DNA of 64,000 bases from positions 1-64,000 of the forward strand of contig CALXKN010000001.1 of the NCBI GenBank assembly GCA_944388995.1. The letters are read 5' to 3'. The stretch's first letter is position 1. Each line of letters starts with the position of its first letter. The translations under genes were made by a program, and so were the position numbers. The notes under the pieces are model-generated. The model was not told the origin of the DNA and searched no databases. It worked only from the letters and a program-made list of their open reading frames with translations. This DNA is from an uncultured Spirochaetota bacterium (GTDB taxonomy: Bacteria > Spirochaetota > Spirochaetia > JAFGXN01). Positions 36,122 to 44,199 of this stretch are shown piece after piece.

Positions 36122-36433
36122 ATGGCTATGGAACTGACAAGCGAAAATTTTCAGGCGGAAGTCTTAAATTCGGATATTCCTGTATTGATTGACTTTTGGG
36201 CGCCGTGGTGCGGTCCCTGCCGCATGATGTCGCCGATTATCGACGATCTGTCGGCCGAATACAACGGCAGAGTCAAAATCGCCAAAATCAACGTCGACAA
36301 CGAACGCGAATTGGCGATGCGCTACGGGGTTTCCTCTATTCCGTCTTTAAAACTCTTTAAAGACGGACAGGTCATCCGGGAAGCGTTGGGAGCCATGCCC
36401 GCCGACAAAGTCCGCGCGTTGATTGACGGCTGA
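36122..36433 (+). CDS. trxA: Thioredoxin
   Basis: A 103-residue cytosolic disulfide reductase. The active site is WCGPC (29-33) in the classic FWAPWCGPCR context; the cis-proline region is SSIPSLKLF. It is a single-gene unit with its own promoter and a strong bidirectional terminator right after the stop. Confidence 0.98.
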   Translation: MAMELTSENFQAEVLNSDIPVLIDFWAPWCGPCRMMSPIIDDLSAEYNGRVKIAKINVDNERELAMRYGVSSIPSLKLFKDGQVIREALGAMPADKVRALIDG

Positions 36434-36463
36434 AAAAAAGGGAATCGGAAGATTCCCTTTTTT
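36434..36463. terminator. Bidirectional terminator, trxA and the beta-propeller gene
   Basis: A 13-bp stem (36434-36446 with 36451-36463) with a GGAA loop and A/T runs on both sides. It serves converging genes and overlaps the last two bases of the minus-strand gene. Confidence 0.9.
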
Positions 36464-37319
36464 AATGAATATCAACAATATATTTTATCTTTCCGTCACC
36501 TTCCGTCGGAACCCACAAATTATCTCCGTCGATTAAAAAATCGCCGGGGCGATTTAAATCCTGCTCCCAAATCGGATATGTCATATTTTCGTCGGTATTG
36601 AAACAAAAAATCCGTCCCGAATTTCCGTCCGACCCTCTGTCGGTCACAAAAATGGAATCGCTGTGAACCGTAATACCCCGAAATTGCCCCGGAACTTCTC
36701 CGAAAAAATAAGGAATCAATTCGATTTTCGAATATTTTACTCGCAAATACCCGACTTTTCCGACCGCTTCTCCGTTCTCGACGGAAGATGTACAGAAATA
36801 TAAATTTCTGGACTTATACAGTAATCCCGTGACGCCGTCTATCGGATCCAAAATCAAGGGATAAAAATCGCCGTTGTAATAAACCCGATAAATCAATCCG
36901 TTTTTCGAATCCGAAACGGCGAACGAAACACCGTCGCGTAAAGACTCGACGTCAATCAGAGAATCGGTTTCCGGTAATTCCAATGCGAACTCCTCTTCCT
37001 GCGTAAGCAGATTGTATCCGCGCACAACACCGCCGTCCGCAACAAAAAGACAGTTATTCATAACTGCCATTCCTCTCGGAGCTTTTAAACCCGAAACCCA
37101 ATATTTATCGATGATTTTCCCCTCTTTCGTCAGCTTTGAAATATACCCGTCCGGGCTTTCCGCGTTGCCGCTCCCCAAATTCGAAACAAACAGGTAACGG
37201 CCGAACGAACAAACCGACTGAGGAGCCGTAAAACCGACCCATTCATATTCAAACCGGGTAGCCGAATAGCCGGCTGAAGCCAAACAAACAAAGAGAATCA
37301 CCGTAATTGATTTTTTCAC
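36462..37319 (-). CDS. Exported NHL/SMP-30-like beta-propeller protein
   Basis: A 285-residue protein with a cleavable signal peptide (cut near GYSA). The body is a chain of repeated strands such as YLFVSNLGSG, GMAVMNNCLFVADGG and IFVTDRGSDGNSGRIFCF, typical of NHL or SMP-30 propellers. No enzyme active site is evident. Start is GTG with GGAGG 5 bp upstream; a TATAAT on the minus strand (37343-37348) is the likely -10. Confidence 0.65.
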   Translation of the reverse strand: MKKSITVILFVCLASAGYSATRFEYEWVGFTAPQSVCSFGRYLFVSNLGSGNAESPDGYISKLTKEGKIIDKYWVSGLKAPRGMAVMNNCLFVADGGVVRGYNLLTQEEEFALELPETDSLIDVESLRDGVSFAVSDSKNGLIYRVYYNGDFYPLILDPIDGVTGLLYKSRNLYFCTSSVENGEAVGKVGYLRVKYSKIELIPYFFGEVPGQFRGITVHSDSIFVTDRGSDGNSGRIFCFNTDENMTYPIWEQDLNRPGDFLIDGDNLWVPTEGDGKIKYIVDIH

Positions 37320-37378
37320 AAGAACCTCCGTTTTCGGTTTTTATTATATCACAAATGCTTTTTAAAAAAAAGTCCTTC

Positions 37379-37398
37379 CTTTTGGCGATTGCCAAAAG
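37379..37398 (+). promoter_or_regulatory. Inverted repeat over the argR -35
   Basis: A perfect 8-bp inverted repeat CTTTTGGC-GATT-GCCAAAAG (37379-37386, 37391-37398) covers the -35 (37389-37394) of the argR promoter. It differs from the TGTATATTTAT motif at the -10 and may bind a second regulator. Confidence 0.5.
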
Positions 37399-37417
37399 CC
37401 GAAATTTCATGTATATT
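37389..37417 (+). promoter_or_regulatory. argRCBD promoter with putative ArgR site
   Basis: TTGCCA (37389-37394), 17-bp spacer, TATATT (37412-37417). The -10 is embedded in TGTATATTTAT (37410-37420), repeated exactly at the argG promoter. The predicted start is within two bases of the ATG at 37426. Confidence 0.7.
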
Positions 37418-37425
37418 TATACCGA

Positions 37426-37896
37426 ATGTCAAATAAAAATTATCGCTTGCAATTAATTAAAGAGCTCATTAACGGCGAACGCATCGAATCCCAGGAAAAT
37501 CTGGCGGAACGATTGAAGGATAAAGGGCTTACGCTGACTCAGGCAACCCTTTCGCGGGACTTAAAGCTGCTGAACGCCGCTAAAGTTGCCGACGACAGCG
37601 GTTATCGATATGTCATCGGAGAGCGGGTCCGGTCAACCGCCCATCAAAAAGAGTGTCTGAGGGAAATTGCGGGCGCGCTCGTTTCACTCGATTTTGCCGG
37701 CAACATGGGAGTGATTAAAACAAAAATCGGATACGCCGGCAGCGCAGCCTTGGCCGTCGATAAATTGAATATTCCGGATATTCTGGGAACAATTGCAGGC
37801 GACGACACCGTCTTTTTCGTTATGCGGGACGAATCTCGAAAGGACGCGATTTCGGCATATTTATCCGGGAAAATCCCGGAAAAGGAGAATAAATGA
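37426..37896 (+). CDS. argR: Arginine repressor
   Basis: A 156-residue regulator of arginine genes. It has an N-terminal winged helix (LTQATLSRDLKLLNAAKV) and a C-terminal hexamerisation/arginine-binding domain with GTIAGDDTVFFVMRD. It heads the cluster and overlaps argC by 4 bp, so it likely represses its own operon through the motif at its promoter. There is no Shine-Dalgarno and the mRNA is probably near-leaderless. Confidence 0.95.
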   Translation: MSNKNYRLQLIKELINGERIESQENLAERLKDKGLTLTQATLSRDLKLLNAAKVADDSGYRYVIGERVRSTAHQKECLREIAGALVSLDFAGNMGVIKTKIGYAGSAALAVDKLNIPDILGTIAGDDTVFFVMRDESRKDAISAYLSGKIPEKENK

Positions 37897-38930
37897 AAGC
37901 TGCTGTCATTGGAGCCACCGGGTATACCGGGCAGGTTTTACTGCGTTTATTGGAGAATCATCCGAAAATCAAAACGATTATCCCCGTTTCGTCATCCAAA
38001 ACCGGAACGCCGCTGTCGGCCGCCGATCCGGCAATCGGAAAAGCTTTGAAGAAAACAGCCGATGTCGATTCGAAGTACGTATCTGTCGCACAAGCTGTCG
38101 AAATGAAGCCGGATGTGGTGTTCGCGGCGCTGCCTCATTTAAAAAGCGCGGAAGTGTGCGCGCCGTTTTTCGACCGCGCCGTCGTCATCGATTTATCAGC
38201 CGATTTCCGTATTAAAGACCGCGCTGTTTTTCGCGAAGCTTACGGACAAGAACCGCCCCGCCCCGATTTGTTGGACCGTGCCGTTTTCGGGTTGGTTGAG
38301 ATTTACAAGAAAGAAATCAAAAAAGCGTCTTTGATTGCCAATCCCGGCTGTTATCCGACGTGCACGACATTACCGCTCTATCCGGTTTTAAAAAAATACA
38401 AACACACAGGCGCCGTTGTCGTTAACGCCCTGTCGGGAATTTCCGGAGCAGGAAAAAATCTGAAAGAGAATTTGATGTACTGCCAGCGTGATGAAAGCTG
38501 CGGCGCCTATAATCCTGGAAAACTCCACCGCCATACGCAGGAAATCGAACAGGAGCTGAACAAAGCGCGGCCGGGAACCGATATTTTCTTTACTCCGCAT
38601 TTGGTTCCGCTGAAACGGGGAATGGCGGTGACGTCGTTTGTTTCGTTTAAAAAAGAAATCACGGATGAAATGATTGAAACGGCGCTGAACCGCTTTTACA
38701 AAAATTCGCCGTTTGTCAATATTGTCGGAAGCGGCCGCATTCCGGAAACGGCCGATGTTCTCGGCTCCAACCGCTGCGACATCGGCTGGAGAATTTTCGG
38801 AAAACAGGTGATTTTTATGTCGGTCATTGACAATTTGATGAAAGGCGCCTCCGGGCAAGCCGTACAAAACATGAACGTCCGTTTCGGCTTTAAAGAGACA
38901 TCGGGACTCAATGTTTTCGGAGATTTGTAA
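37893..38930 (+). CDS. argC: N-acetyl-gamma-glutamyl-phosphate reductase
   Basis: A 345-residue NADPH enzyme for the third step of arginine synthesis. The N-terminus is the dinucleotide site (AVIGATGYTGQ), the catalytic cysteine is in NPGCYPTC, and the partner His in GKLHRHTQEIEQ. The ATGA overlap with argR and AAAGGAG upstream indicate coupled expression. Confidence 0.96.
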   Translation: MKAAVIGATGYTGQVLLRLLENHPKIKTIIPVSSSKTGTPLSAADPAIGKALKKTADVDSKYVSVAQAVEMKPDVVFAALPHLKSAEVCAPFFDRAVVIDLSADFRIKDRAVFREAYGQEPPRPDLLDRAVFGLVEIYKKEIKKASLIANPGCYPTCTTLPLYPVLKKYKHTGAVVVNALSGISGAGKNLKENLMYCQRDESCGAYNPGKLHRHTQEIEQELNKARPGTDIFFTPHLVPLKRGMAVTSFVSFKKEITDEMIETALNRFYKNSPFVNIVGSGRIPETADVLGSNRCDIGWRIFGKQVIFMSVIDNLMKGASGQAVQNMNVRFGFKETSGLNVFGDL

Positions 38931-38931
38931 A

Positions 38932-39693
38932 ATGAAAATCACGATAGTGAAGATCGGCGGCCGCGCCGCGGCCGACAAGGAAAAAACGGCGGCGTTGATC
39001 CGCGACATGGCAGCGGATAACGAAGGAACATTCGTCTTGGTTCACGGCGGCGGCGCCGAAGTGACGGCCGCTGCCAAACAATTCGGTATTGAATCGCAAT
39101 TCGTCGACGGGGTGCGTTTTACATCAATGCGGGAAATGGCTGTTGTTGACGCGGTTTTGGCAGGAAAAATCAACAAAGAGTTGGTTCGTCAAATCCGCGC
39201 CGCCGGTTTAAACGGCGTTGGGCTCAGCGGTTCGGACGGAGGTCTTTTCACGGGAATACCGATTCAGCCGGATTCCTGCACGGGAAAGGTAACGGGAACC
39301 GACATCCGCTTACTGCATCTCTTAACGGAAAACGGTTACACCCCCGTCATTGCCACTACCTCGATGACCGCAGACGGTTTTCCCCTGAACATCAACGCCG
39401 ACGAAGCTGCTTTAACGCTCGCCGCCGCCTTAAAAGCGGATCAGCTGATTTTTATCTCGGATATTCCGGGTGTTTTGAAAAACGACCGCGTTCTGCCGTC
39501 GCTGAACGAAGCCGCCATTGAAAAAGAAATCAGTGACGGTGTCATTTCGGGCGGCATGATTCCCAAGGTCAAATCGGCATTAAATGCGGTCAAAAACGGC
39601 GTCGGAGCCGTTGTCATCGGCGGATACGAAGAAGCCGGCGACTTGCTGCGTTTGAAAACCGGGACAAAAGGCACCGCTGTCACGCTTTCATGA
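38932..39693 (+). CDS. argB: Acetylglutamate kinase
   Basis: A 253-residue amino-acid kinase that phosphorylates N-acetylglutamate. It has KIGGRAA at the N-terminus, HGGGAEVT, NINADEAA and the SGGMIPKVKSA block near the C-terminus. The start at 38932 (GGAG 9 bp upstream, immediately after the argC stop) is preferred to an in-frame start 21 bp earlier inside argC. Confidence 0.95.
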   Translation: MKITIVKIGGRAAADKEKTAALIRDMAADNEGTFVLVHGGGAEVTAAAKQFGIESQFVDGVRFTSMREMAVVDAVLAGKINKELVRQIRAAGLNGVGLSGSDGGLFTGIPIQPDSCTGKVTGTDIRLLHLLTENGYTPVIATTSMTADGFPLNINADEAALTLAAALKADQLIFISDIPGVLKNDRVLPSLNEAAIEKEISDGVISGGMIPKVKSALNAVKNGVGAVVIGGYEEAGDLLRLKTGTKGTAVTLS

Positions 39694-39705
39694 AAGGAGT
39701 AAAAA

Positions 39706-40896
39706 ATGGACAACAGCAACGCTTACAGTGTTAATCCTCCGCTTTGCCGCAATTATGCAGATCGTTTTTTGGTCTTTGAGCGCGGTGAAGGTTGTTATCT
39801 CTACGACATCAAAGGCAACCGTTATCTGGATATGGCCGCAGGAATTGCCGTAAATGCTCTCGGTTACGGCCGTAAAGATTTGGCGCAAATCATGAGCCGG
39901 CAGGCAGAAAAAATTATTCACTGCTCGAACCTTTATTCAACCGTTCCGACTTTGACTTTGGCGCAAAAATTGACAGCCGCTTCCGGTTTTGATGCGGTTT
40001 TCTTCGGAAACAGCGGAACCGAAGCCAATGAAGCGGCGCTGAAATTCGCGCGCATCTACTCAAAAAGCCGCAAAGGTGAATCGGCCGTCGCTTACCTCAG
40101 TTTTGAATCGGCATTCCACGGACGAACGGCAGGAGCGCTTTCGGTCACCCCCAACGAAAAGTATCAAAAATCCTATCGGCCGCTTTTACCCGAATGTCAC
40201 ACGGCGCCGTTCAACGACATTCAAGCGCTTGAATCTATCCTCAATGAGTCGTTTGCCGCCGTCATCGTCGAACCGATTCAAGGCGAAGGCGGAATCAATG
40301 TCATGACTACTGAATTTGCTTCCAAACTCAACGAATTGTGCTCACGGTTTGACATCGTTTTGATTGCCGATGAAATCCAAGCCGGATTGGGCCGCACAGG
40401 ATTTGCATTTGCGTCGGCTGCCTGCGGTTTGAAACCGGACATCATTACACTGGGGAAACCGATCGCCGGAGGACTGCCGTTGGGAGCAACGCTGGTCAAA
40501 GCAAAAATCAATGACGCCGTTCACCCCGGCGACCACGGATCAACGTTCGGAGGAAATCCCGTCTGCTGCGCTGTCGCCAATGCCGTCACCGACACTCTTT
40601 TCCACCCCCATTTTCTGGAAGAAGTCAAAGAAAAGGGAAACTATTTGACGAAAAAATTGACAGAATTGAAAGAACGGCATCCCGATTCGATTGCCGAAAT
40701 CAGAGGCGTCGGATTGATTCAAGGTATTGTTTTGAAGGATAAAAATCCTGCCGAAATCATTGAAAGCTGCGAGAAAAACGGACTGATTCTGTTGAGAGCC
40801 GGCGCAAACGTTTTACGGTTGGTGCCGCCGTTGGTGATTTCAAAAGAAGAAATCGACGAAGGAACAGCCATTATCGAACGGGTCCTTTCCGACTGA
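39706..40896 (+). CDS. argD: Acetylornithine aminotransferase
   Basis: A 396-residue class III PLP aminotransferase making N-acetylornithine. The PLP lysine is in TLGKPIAGGLPLG and the preceding Asp in LIADEIQAGLGRTG; GNSGTEANEAALKFAR is the cofactor phosphate site. It begins 12 bp after argB with AAAGGAG. No terminator is visible before argG, which nevertheless has its own promoter. Confidence 0.94.
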   Translation: MDNSNAYSVNPPLCRNYADRFLVFERGEGCYLYDIKGNRYLDMAAGIAVNALGYGRKDLAQIMSRQAEKIIHCSNLYSTVPTLTLAQKLTAASGFDAVFFGNSGTEANEAALKFARIYSKSRKGESAVAYLSFESAFHGRTAGALSVTPNEKYQKSYRPLLPECHTAPFNDIQALESILNESFAAVIVEPIQGEGGINVMTTEFASKLNELCSRFDIVLIADEIQAGLGRTGFAFASAACGLKPDIITLGKPIAGGLPLGATLVKAKINDAVHPGDHGSTFGGNPVCCAVANAVTDTLFHPHFLEEVKEKGNYLTKKLTELKERHPDSIAEIRGVGLIQGIVLKDKNPAEIIESCEKNGLILLRAGANVLRLVPPLVISKEEIDEGTAIIERVLSD

Positions 40897-40929
40897 AACC
40901 GAACATTTCCGAGAATTTCGGCAAAAGGG

Positions 40930-40958
40930 TTGATGAAAGAAAAAAATTATTGTATATT
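40930..40958 (+). promoter_or_regulatory. argG promoter
   Basis: TTGATG (40930-40935), 17-bp spacer, TATATT (40953-40958). The -10 lies inside a 34-bp palindrome. Confidence 0.7.
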
Positions 40959-40984
40959 TATTTAAAATTAAAAATAAATATACA
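40951..40984 (+). promoter_or_regulatory. Putative ArgR operator at argG
   Basis: A perfect inverted repeat: TGTATATTTATTT (40951-40963) and AAATAAATATACA (40972-40984) with an 8-bp spacer. Its first 11 bases are identical to the motif at the argR -10. It covers the -10 and start site, a position suited to repression. Confidence 0.65.
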
Positions 40985-41000
40985 AAAGGAGAACTTTTTT

Positions 41001-42227
41001 ATGGATAAAGAAATCAAAAAAATTGTTTTGGCCTACTCCGGCGGATTGGATACATCGATTATCATTCCGTGGCTGAAAGAGAATTACAACAACGCCGAAA
41101 TCATTGGAGTTTGCACCGATGTCGGTCAAAAAGAAGATTGGGACGCCATGAAAGAGAAAGCGAAAGCTTCCGGCGCCTCAAAACTTTACATTTTGGACAT
41201 CAAGGAGGAGCTGGCTCAGGACTTAATCTTTCCGATGACCCGTGCCGGCGCCGTTTACGAAGGCAAATACCTTCTGGGGACATCCATCGCGCGTCCGTTG
41301 CAGGCCAAACACATCGCCGAAATTGCCTTAAAGGAAAAAGCCGATGCCGTTTGTCACGGATGCACGGGAAAAGGCAACGATCAGGTTCGTTTTGAACTGA
41401 CGTTTAAATCAATTGCCCCCGAATTAGAAATCATCGCTCCGTGGCGGATTTGGGATATTCACAGCCGTGAACAGGCAATCGATTACGCGCAGGCGCACAA
41501 CGTCCCGCTCGGAAACATCACGAAAAAGAATATTTATTCACGCGATTGGAATATGTGGCACATGAGTCACGAAGGCGCCGATTTAGAGAATCCTGCCAAC
41601 CGACCGCAGGAATCGCTGTTTCAGCTGACGGTTTCACCGCAAGCCGCGCCCGACAAAGAGACAGAGATTACCATTGATTTCGAAAAAGGAATTCCTGTCG
41701 GATTAAACGGAAAGAAAATGTCGGGAACCGACATCATTATGACATTGAATAAGCTTGGAGGGGAAAACGGAATCGGGCGCGCCGATTTGGTTGAAAGCCG
41801 CACTGTCGGAATGAAAAGCCGCGGTGTTTATGAAACGCCTGCCGGAACCGTTCTCTACACCGCGCTGCGGGAATTGGAAATGCTGACTCTCGACGCTGAC
41901 ACCCTGAGTCTGAAGCAGCACCTCTCCATCAATTATGCAGAACTGCTCTACACCGGAAAATGGTACTCGCCGGCGAGGGAAGCCTTGGAAGCGTTTATGG
42001 AAAACGCTTGCGCCTACACCACCGGTTCGGTCACTGTCGCTTTGTATAAAGGAAACATCATCATTGTCGGCCGCACTTCGCCGTATTCGATTTATAATGA
42101 AGAATTGGCCTCTTTCGGCGAATCATCGTACAACCACAAAGACGCCGGAGGTTTCATCAACCTCTTCGGATTGCCGACAAAAGTTGTTTCCTACGTCAGA
42201 AAGAATGCGAAAAAGGAAAAAAAATGA
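41001..42227 (+). CDS. argG: Argininosuccinate synthase
   Basis: A 408-residue ATP-dependent ligase joining citrulline and aspartate. It opens with the ATP P-loop VLAYSGGLDTSI; CTGKGNDQVRFE and NMWHMSHEG are conserved active-site segments. ATG 41001 has AAAAGGAG upstream; an in-frame TTG at 40950 lies inside the operator. argH is not in the window. Confidence 0.97.
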   Translation: MDKEIKKIVLAYSGGLDTSIIIPWLKENYNNAEIIGVCTDVGQKEDWDAMKEKAKASGASKLYILDIKEELAQDLIFPMTRAGAVYEGKYLLGTSIARPLQAKHIAEIALKEKADAVCHGCTGKGNDQVRFELTFKSIAPELEIIAPWRIWDIHSREQAIDYAQAHNVPLGNITKKNIYSRDWNMWHMSHEGADLENPANRPQESLFQLTVSPQAAPDKETEITIDFEKGIPVGLNGKKMSGTDIIMTLNKLGGENGIGRADLVESRTVGMKSRGVYETPAGTVLYTALRELEMLTLDADTLSLKQHLSINYAELLYTGKWYSPAREALEAFMENACAYTTGSVTVALYKGNIIIVGRTSPYSIYNEELASFGESSYNHKDAGGFINLFGLPTKVVSYVRKNAKKEKK

Positions 42228-42688
42228 CAGAGTTTACGGTACGGCCGGCGACTGTGCACGATGTTAACGCTGTTTTTCATCTGACAAACGATCATGCGCA
42301 GGCGGGCTTGATGCTTCCGAGAAGCAAATACAAAATCATCACCATGCTTAACAACTTTTCGGTGGTTGAAACCACCGAAAAGGAGGTGGTCGCCTGCGCG
42401 GCGTTAACGCCGCTGTGGACGGACATGGCGGAAATTATGGCACTGGCAGTTGCCGACGAATATCAAGGCAAAGGAATCGGAACCATGCTGTGCCGTTCGC
42501 TGATAAAACGGGCCAAAGAACTCGGATTTCCGAAGATCATTGCGCTGACCTATCAGGTCGGATTTTTCAAAAAAATCGGTTTTCAGGTCACCGATAAAGA
42601 TCAATTTCCTCGGAAAATGTGGAGGGAATGTCTGGAGTGTCCGAAACTCGAACAGTGCGATGAAACGGCGATGTTTCTGGATTTGTGA
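42224..42688 (+). CDS. argA: Short GNAT acetyltransferase, probable N-acetylglutamate synthase
   Basis: A 154-residue GNAT protein with the acetyl-CoA motif DEYQGKGIGTMLC. It ends in WRECLECPKLEQCDE, the cysteine pattern seen in short ArgA-type synthases (for example the mycobacterial Rv2747 group) and not in ordinary GNAT proteins. It overlaps argG by 4 bp, so it probably makes N-acetylglutamate, the first step for argB-argC-argD. It lacks the kinase-like domain of classical ArgA. Confidence 0.82.
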   Translation: MTEFTVRPATVHDVNAVFHLTNDHAQAGLMLPRSKYKIITMLNNFSVVETTEKEVVACAALTPLWTDMAEIMALAVADEYQGKGIGTMLCRSLIKRAKELGFPKIIALTYQVGFFKKIGFQVTDKDQFPRKMWRECLECPKLEQCDETAMFLDL

Positions 42689-42712
42689 CGCCGCAAAACA
42701 AAATCGTTTAAT

Positions 42713-42741
42713 AAAAAGGCTGCCTTTCGGCAGCCTTTTTT
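42713..42741. terminator. Bidirectional terminator between the arginine genes and rubrerythrin
   Basis: A 12-bp stem (42713-42724 with 42729-42740), TTTC loop and T/A runs on either side. It sits between two convergent genes and touches the rubrerythrin stop. Confidence 0.9.
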
Positions 42742-43277
42742 CAGTAAGAAATCACTCGCAATTGAAAATATGCCTGCGGGTGATCACAGACCGGACATTT
42801 TTTCGGTGCTTCAGGACCGTCATAAATATGTCCGCAGTTGCGGCAGATCCACACCGTTTTTTCGGTCTTTTTGAACACGGAGTTTGTTTCCACATTTTTC
42901 AGCAACGCTTTGTAGCGTTCTTCGTGCTCTTTTTCGATCTTTGCAACCGATTCAAACAAAAATGCGATTTGATCAAAACCTTCTTCCTTCGCTTCCTTGG
43001 CGAAAGTTGCGTACATATCGGTCCACTCGTAATTTTCTCCGGCAGCCGCATCCTTCAGGTTTGTCGCCGTATCCTGAATGCCGTCGTGCAGAAGTTTGAA
43101 CCAAATTTTCGCGTGTTCTTTTTCGTTGTCCGCCGTTTCCTGAAAAATCGCCGCAATTTGCTCGAAACCTTCTTTTTTCGCCTTGCCCGCATAGTAGGTG
43201 TACTTATTGCGAGCCTGAGATTCGCCGGCAAAAGCCGTCATTAAGTTTTTCTCCGTTTTGGAGCCTTTCAAGTTCAT
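42741..43277 (-). CDS. rbr: Rubrerythrin
   Basis: A 178-residue peroxidase of anaerobes that reduces hydrogen peroxide. The N-terminal four-helix ferritin-like domain carries the di-iron ligands ([36 protein letters not shown]), and the C-terminal rubredoxin domain has CRNCG and CPVC (about residues 145-165). It has a consensus promoter (43311-43339) and a GGAGG ribosome-binding site. Its presence supports an oxygen-sensitive lifestyle. Confidence 0.96.
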   Translation of the reverse strand: MNLKGSKTEKNLMTAFAGESQARNKYTYYAGKAKKEGFEQIAAIFQETADNEKEHAKIWFKLLHDGIQDTATNLKDAAAGENYEWTDMYATFAKEAKEEGFDQIAFLFESVAKIEKEHEERYKALLKNVETNSVFKKTEKTVWICRNCGHIYDGPEAPKKCPVCDHPQAYFQLRVISY

Positions 43278-43310
43278 ATCGTCCTCCGTAATGATTTAAA
43301 CTTTATACTT

Positions 43311-43339
43311 ATTATAAAATAAAAGCCCGTTTTTGTCAA
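43311..43339 (-). promoter_or_regulatory. rbr promoter
   Basis: On the minus strand a perfect TTGACA (43334-43339), 17-bp spacer and perfect TATAAT (43311-43316). This is the only full-consensus promoter in the window. Confidence 0.93.
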
Positions 43340-43375
43340 CTCTTTTTTTCTTTATTCCGAAAAAAACCGAAACTG

Positions 43376-44152
43376 TCATTCAAAATCTTTCCGGGCGTCC
43401 CGGCGGCCGCGAAGAAAGGCCGCCAGCTGCCGCTCCCCGAACGGCAAATAAAGAACAATAAATATGAAAAAAGCCAGCAGCAGCATTCCGATGATGTAAA
43501 ACGGCCACGGTCCGAAGATTTTCACAAAAACATCGATCATTGACGGAAATTCCGGCTGCCCGTTGATAAACATATAATTGGCGCCGAGAATCTGATTCAT
43601 AATCATGACAAAGGCCATCAGTCCGGTTGAAATTCCCATGACCCGAAACAACGATTTGTAAGTGATCCGGTACTTCTGCACAATGATAAAATAGAGCGGA
43701 ACCAGAATCAGAGTGAAGTGGATGGCGGTAAAGTGAAACCAACGGACGTGGAGAAAATGATACTCCAAATTCGGCGTGATTAACGCCTGTAAGGCGCCTC
43801 CCAATCCCAGAAAGTACGAAAGTTCGAAAAAAACCTGCTTTCCGGTAAAAAGCAACAATATCGATGAGTAGAGGGCGAAGCTGCACAACTGCAGCGGCAG
43901 GCTGATCTTGACGTCCAAACCGTGCTGAAGACCGTACCAGATGTACCACGTCGACTCCGCAAACAGCATGAAACCCGCCAGCGAAATCCGGAAGACGGCC
44001 TGCGCTTTCTCGCCGCGGTTGCGCATCGACAACGGAATCAAAATCCACAAAGCGATGCAGCCGGCAAGCATCAGCAAATGCTCGACCGAAAAGGTCTCAA
44101 AACGGCCGTACTGACGGAAATATTCCTCCCCGAATCCGAAAAATCTGTTCAT
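43376..44152 (-). CDS. YwaF-type membrane protein (TIGR02206-like)
   Basis: A 258-residue protein with about six membrane helices. LPLQLCSFALYSSIL, WFHFTAIHFTLI and GANYMFINGQPEFP match the TIGR02206/YwaF family of unknown function. The start at 44152 has GGAG 5 bp upstream; a GTG two codons earlier is possible. It has its own promoter between it and the kdgK stop. Confidence 0.78.
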   Translation of the reverse strand: MNRFFGFGEEYFRQYGRFETFSVEHLLMLAGCIALWILIPLSMRNRGEKAQAVFRISLAGFMLFAESTWYIWYGLQHGLDVKISLPLQLCSFALYSSILLLFTGKQVFFELSYFLGLGGALQALITPNLEYHFLHVRWFHFTAIHFTLILVPLYFIIVQKYRITYKSLFRVMGISTGLMAFVMIMNQILGANYMFINGQPEFPSMIDVFVKIFGPWPFYIIGMLLLAFFIFIVLYLPFGERQLAAFLRGRRDARKDFE

Positions 44153-44167
44153 ATCCACTCCGTCCCT

Positions 44168-44195
44168 ATTATAACCGAAAACTCCGAAAAAGCAA
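44168..44195 (-). promoter_or_regulatory. Promoter of the YwaF-type gene
   Basis: On the minus strand TTGCTT (44190-44195), 16-bp spacer, perfect TATAAT (44168-44173). Confidence 0.75.
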
Positions 44196-44199
44196 GCCT

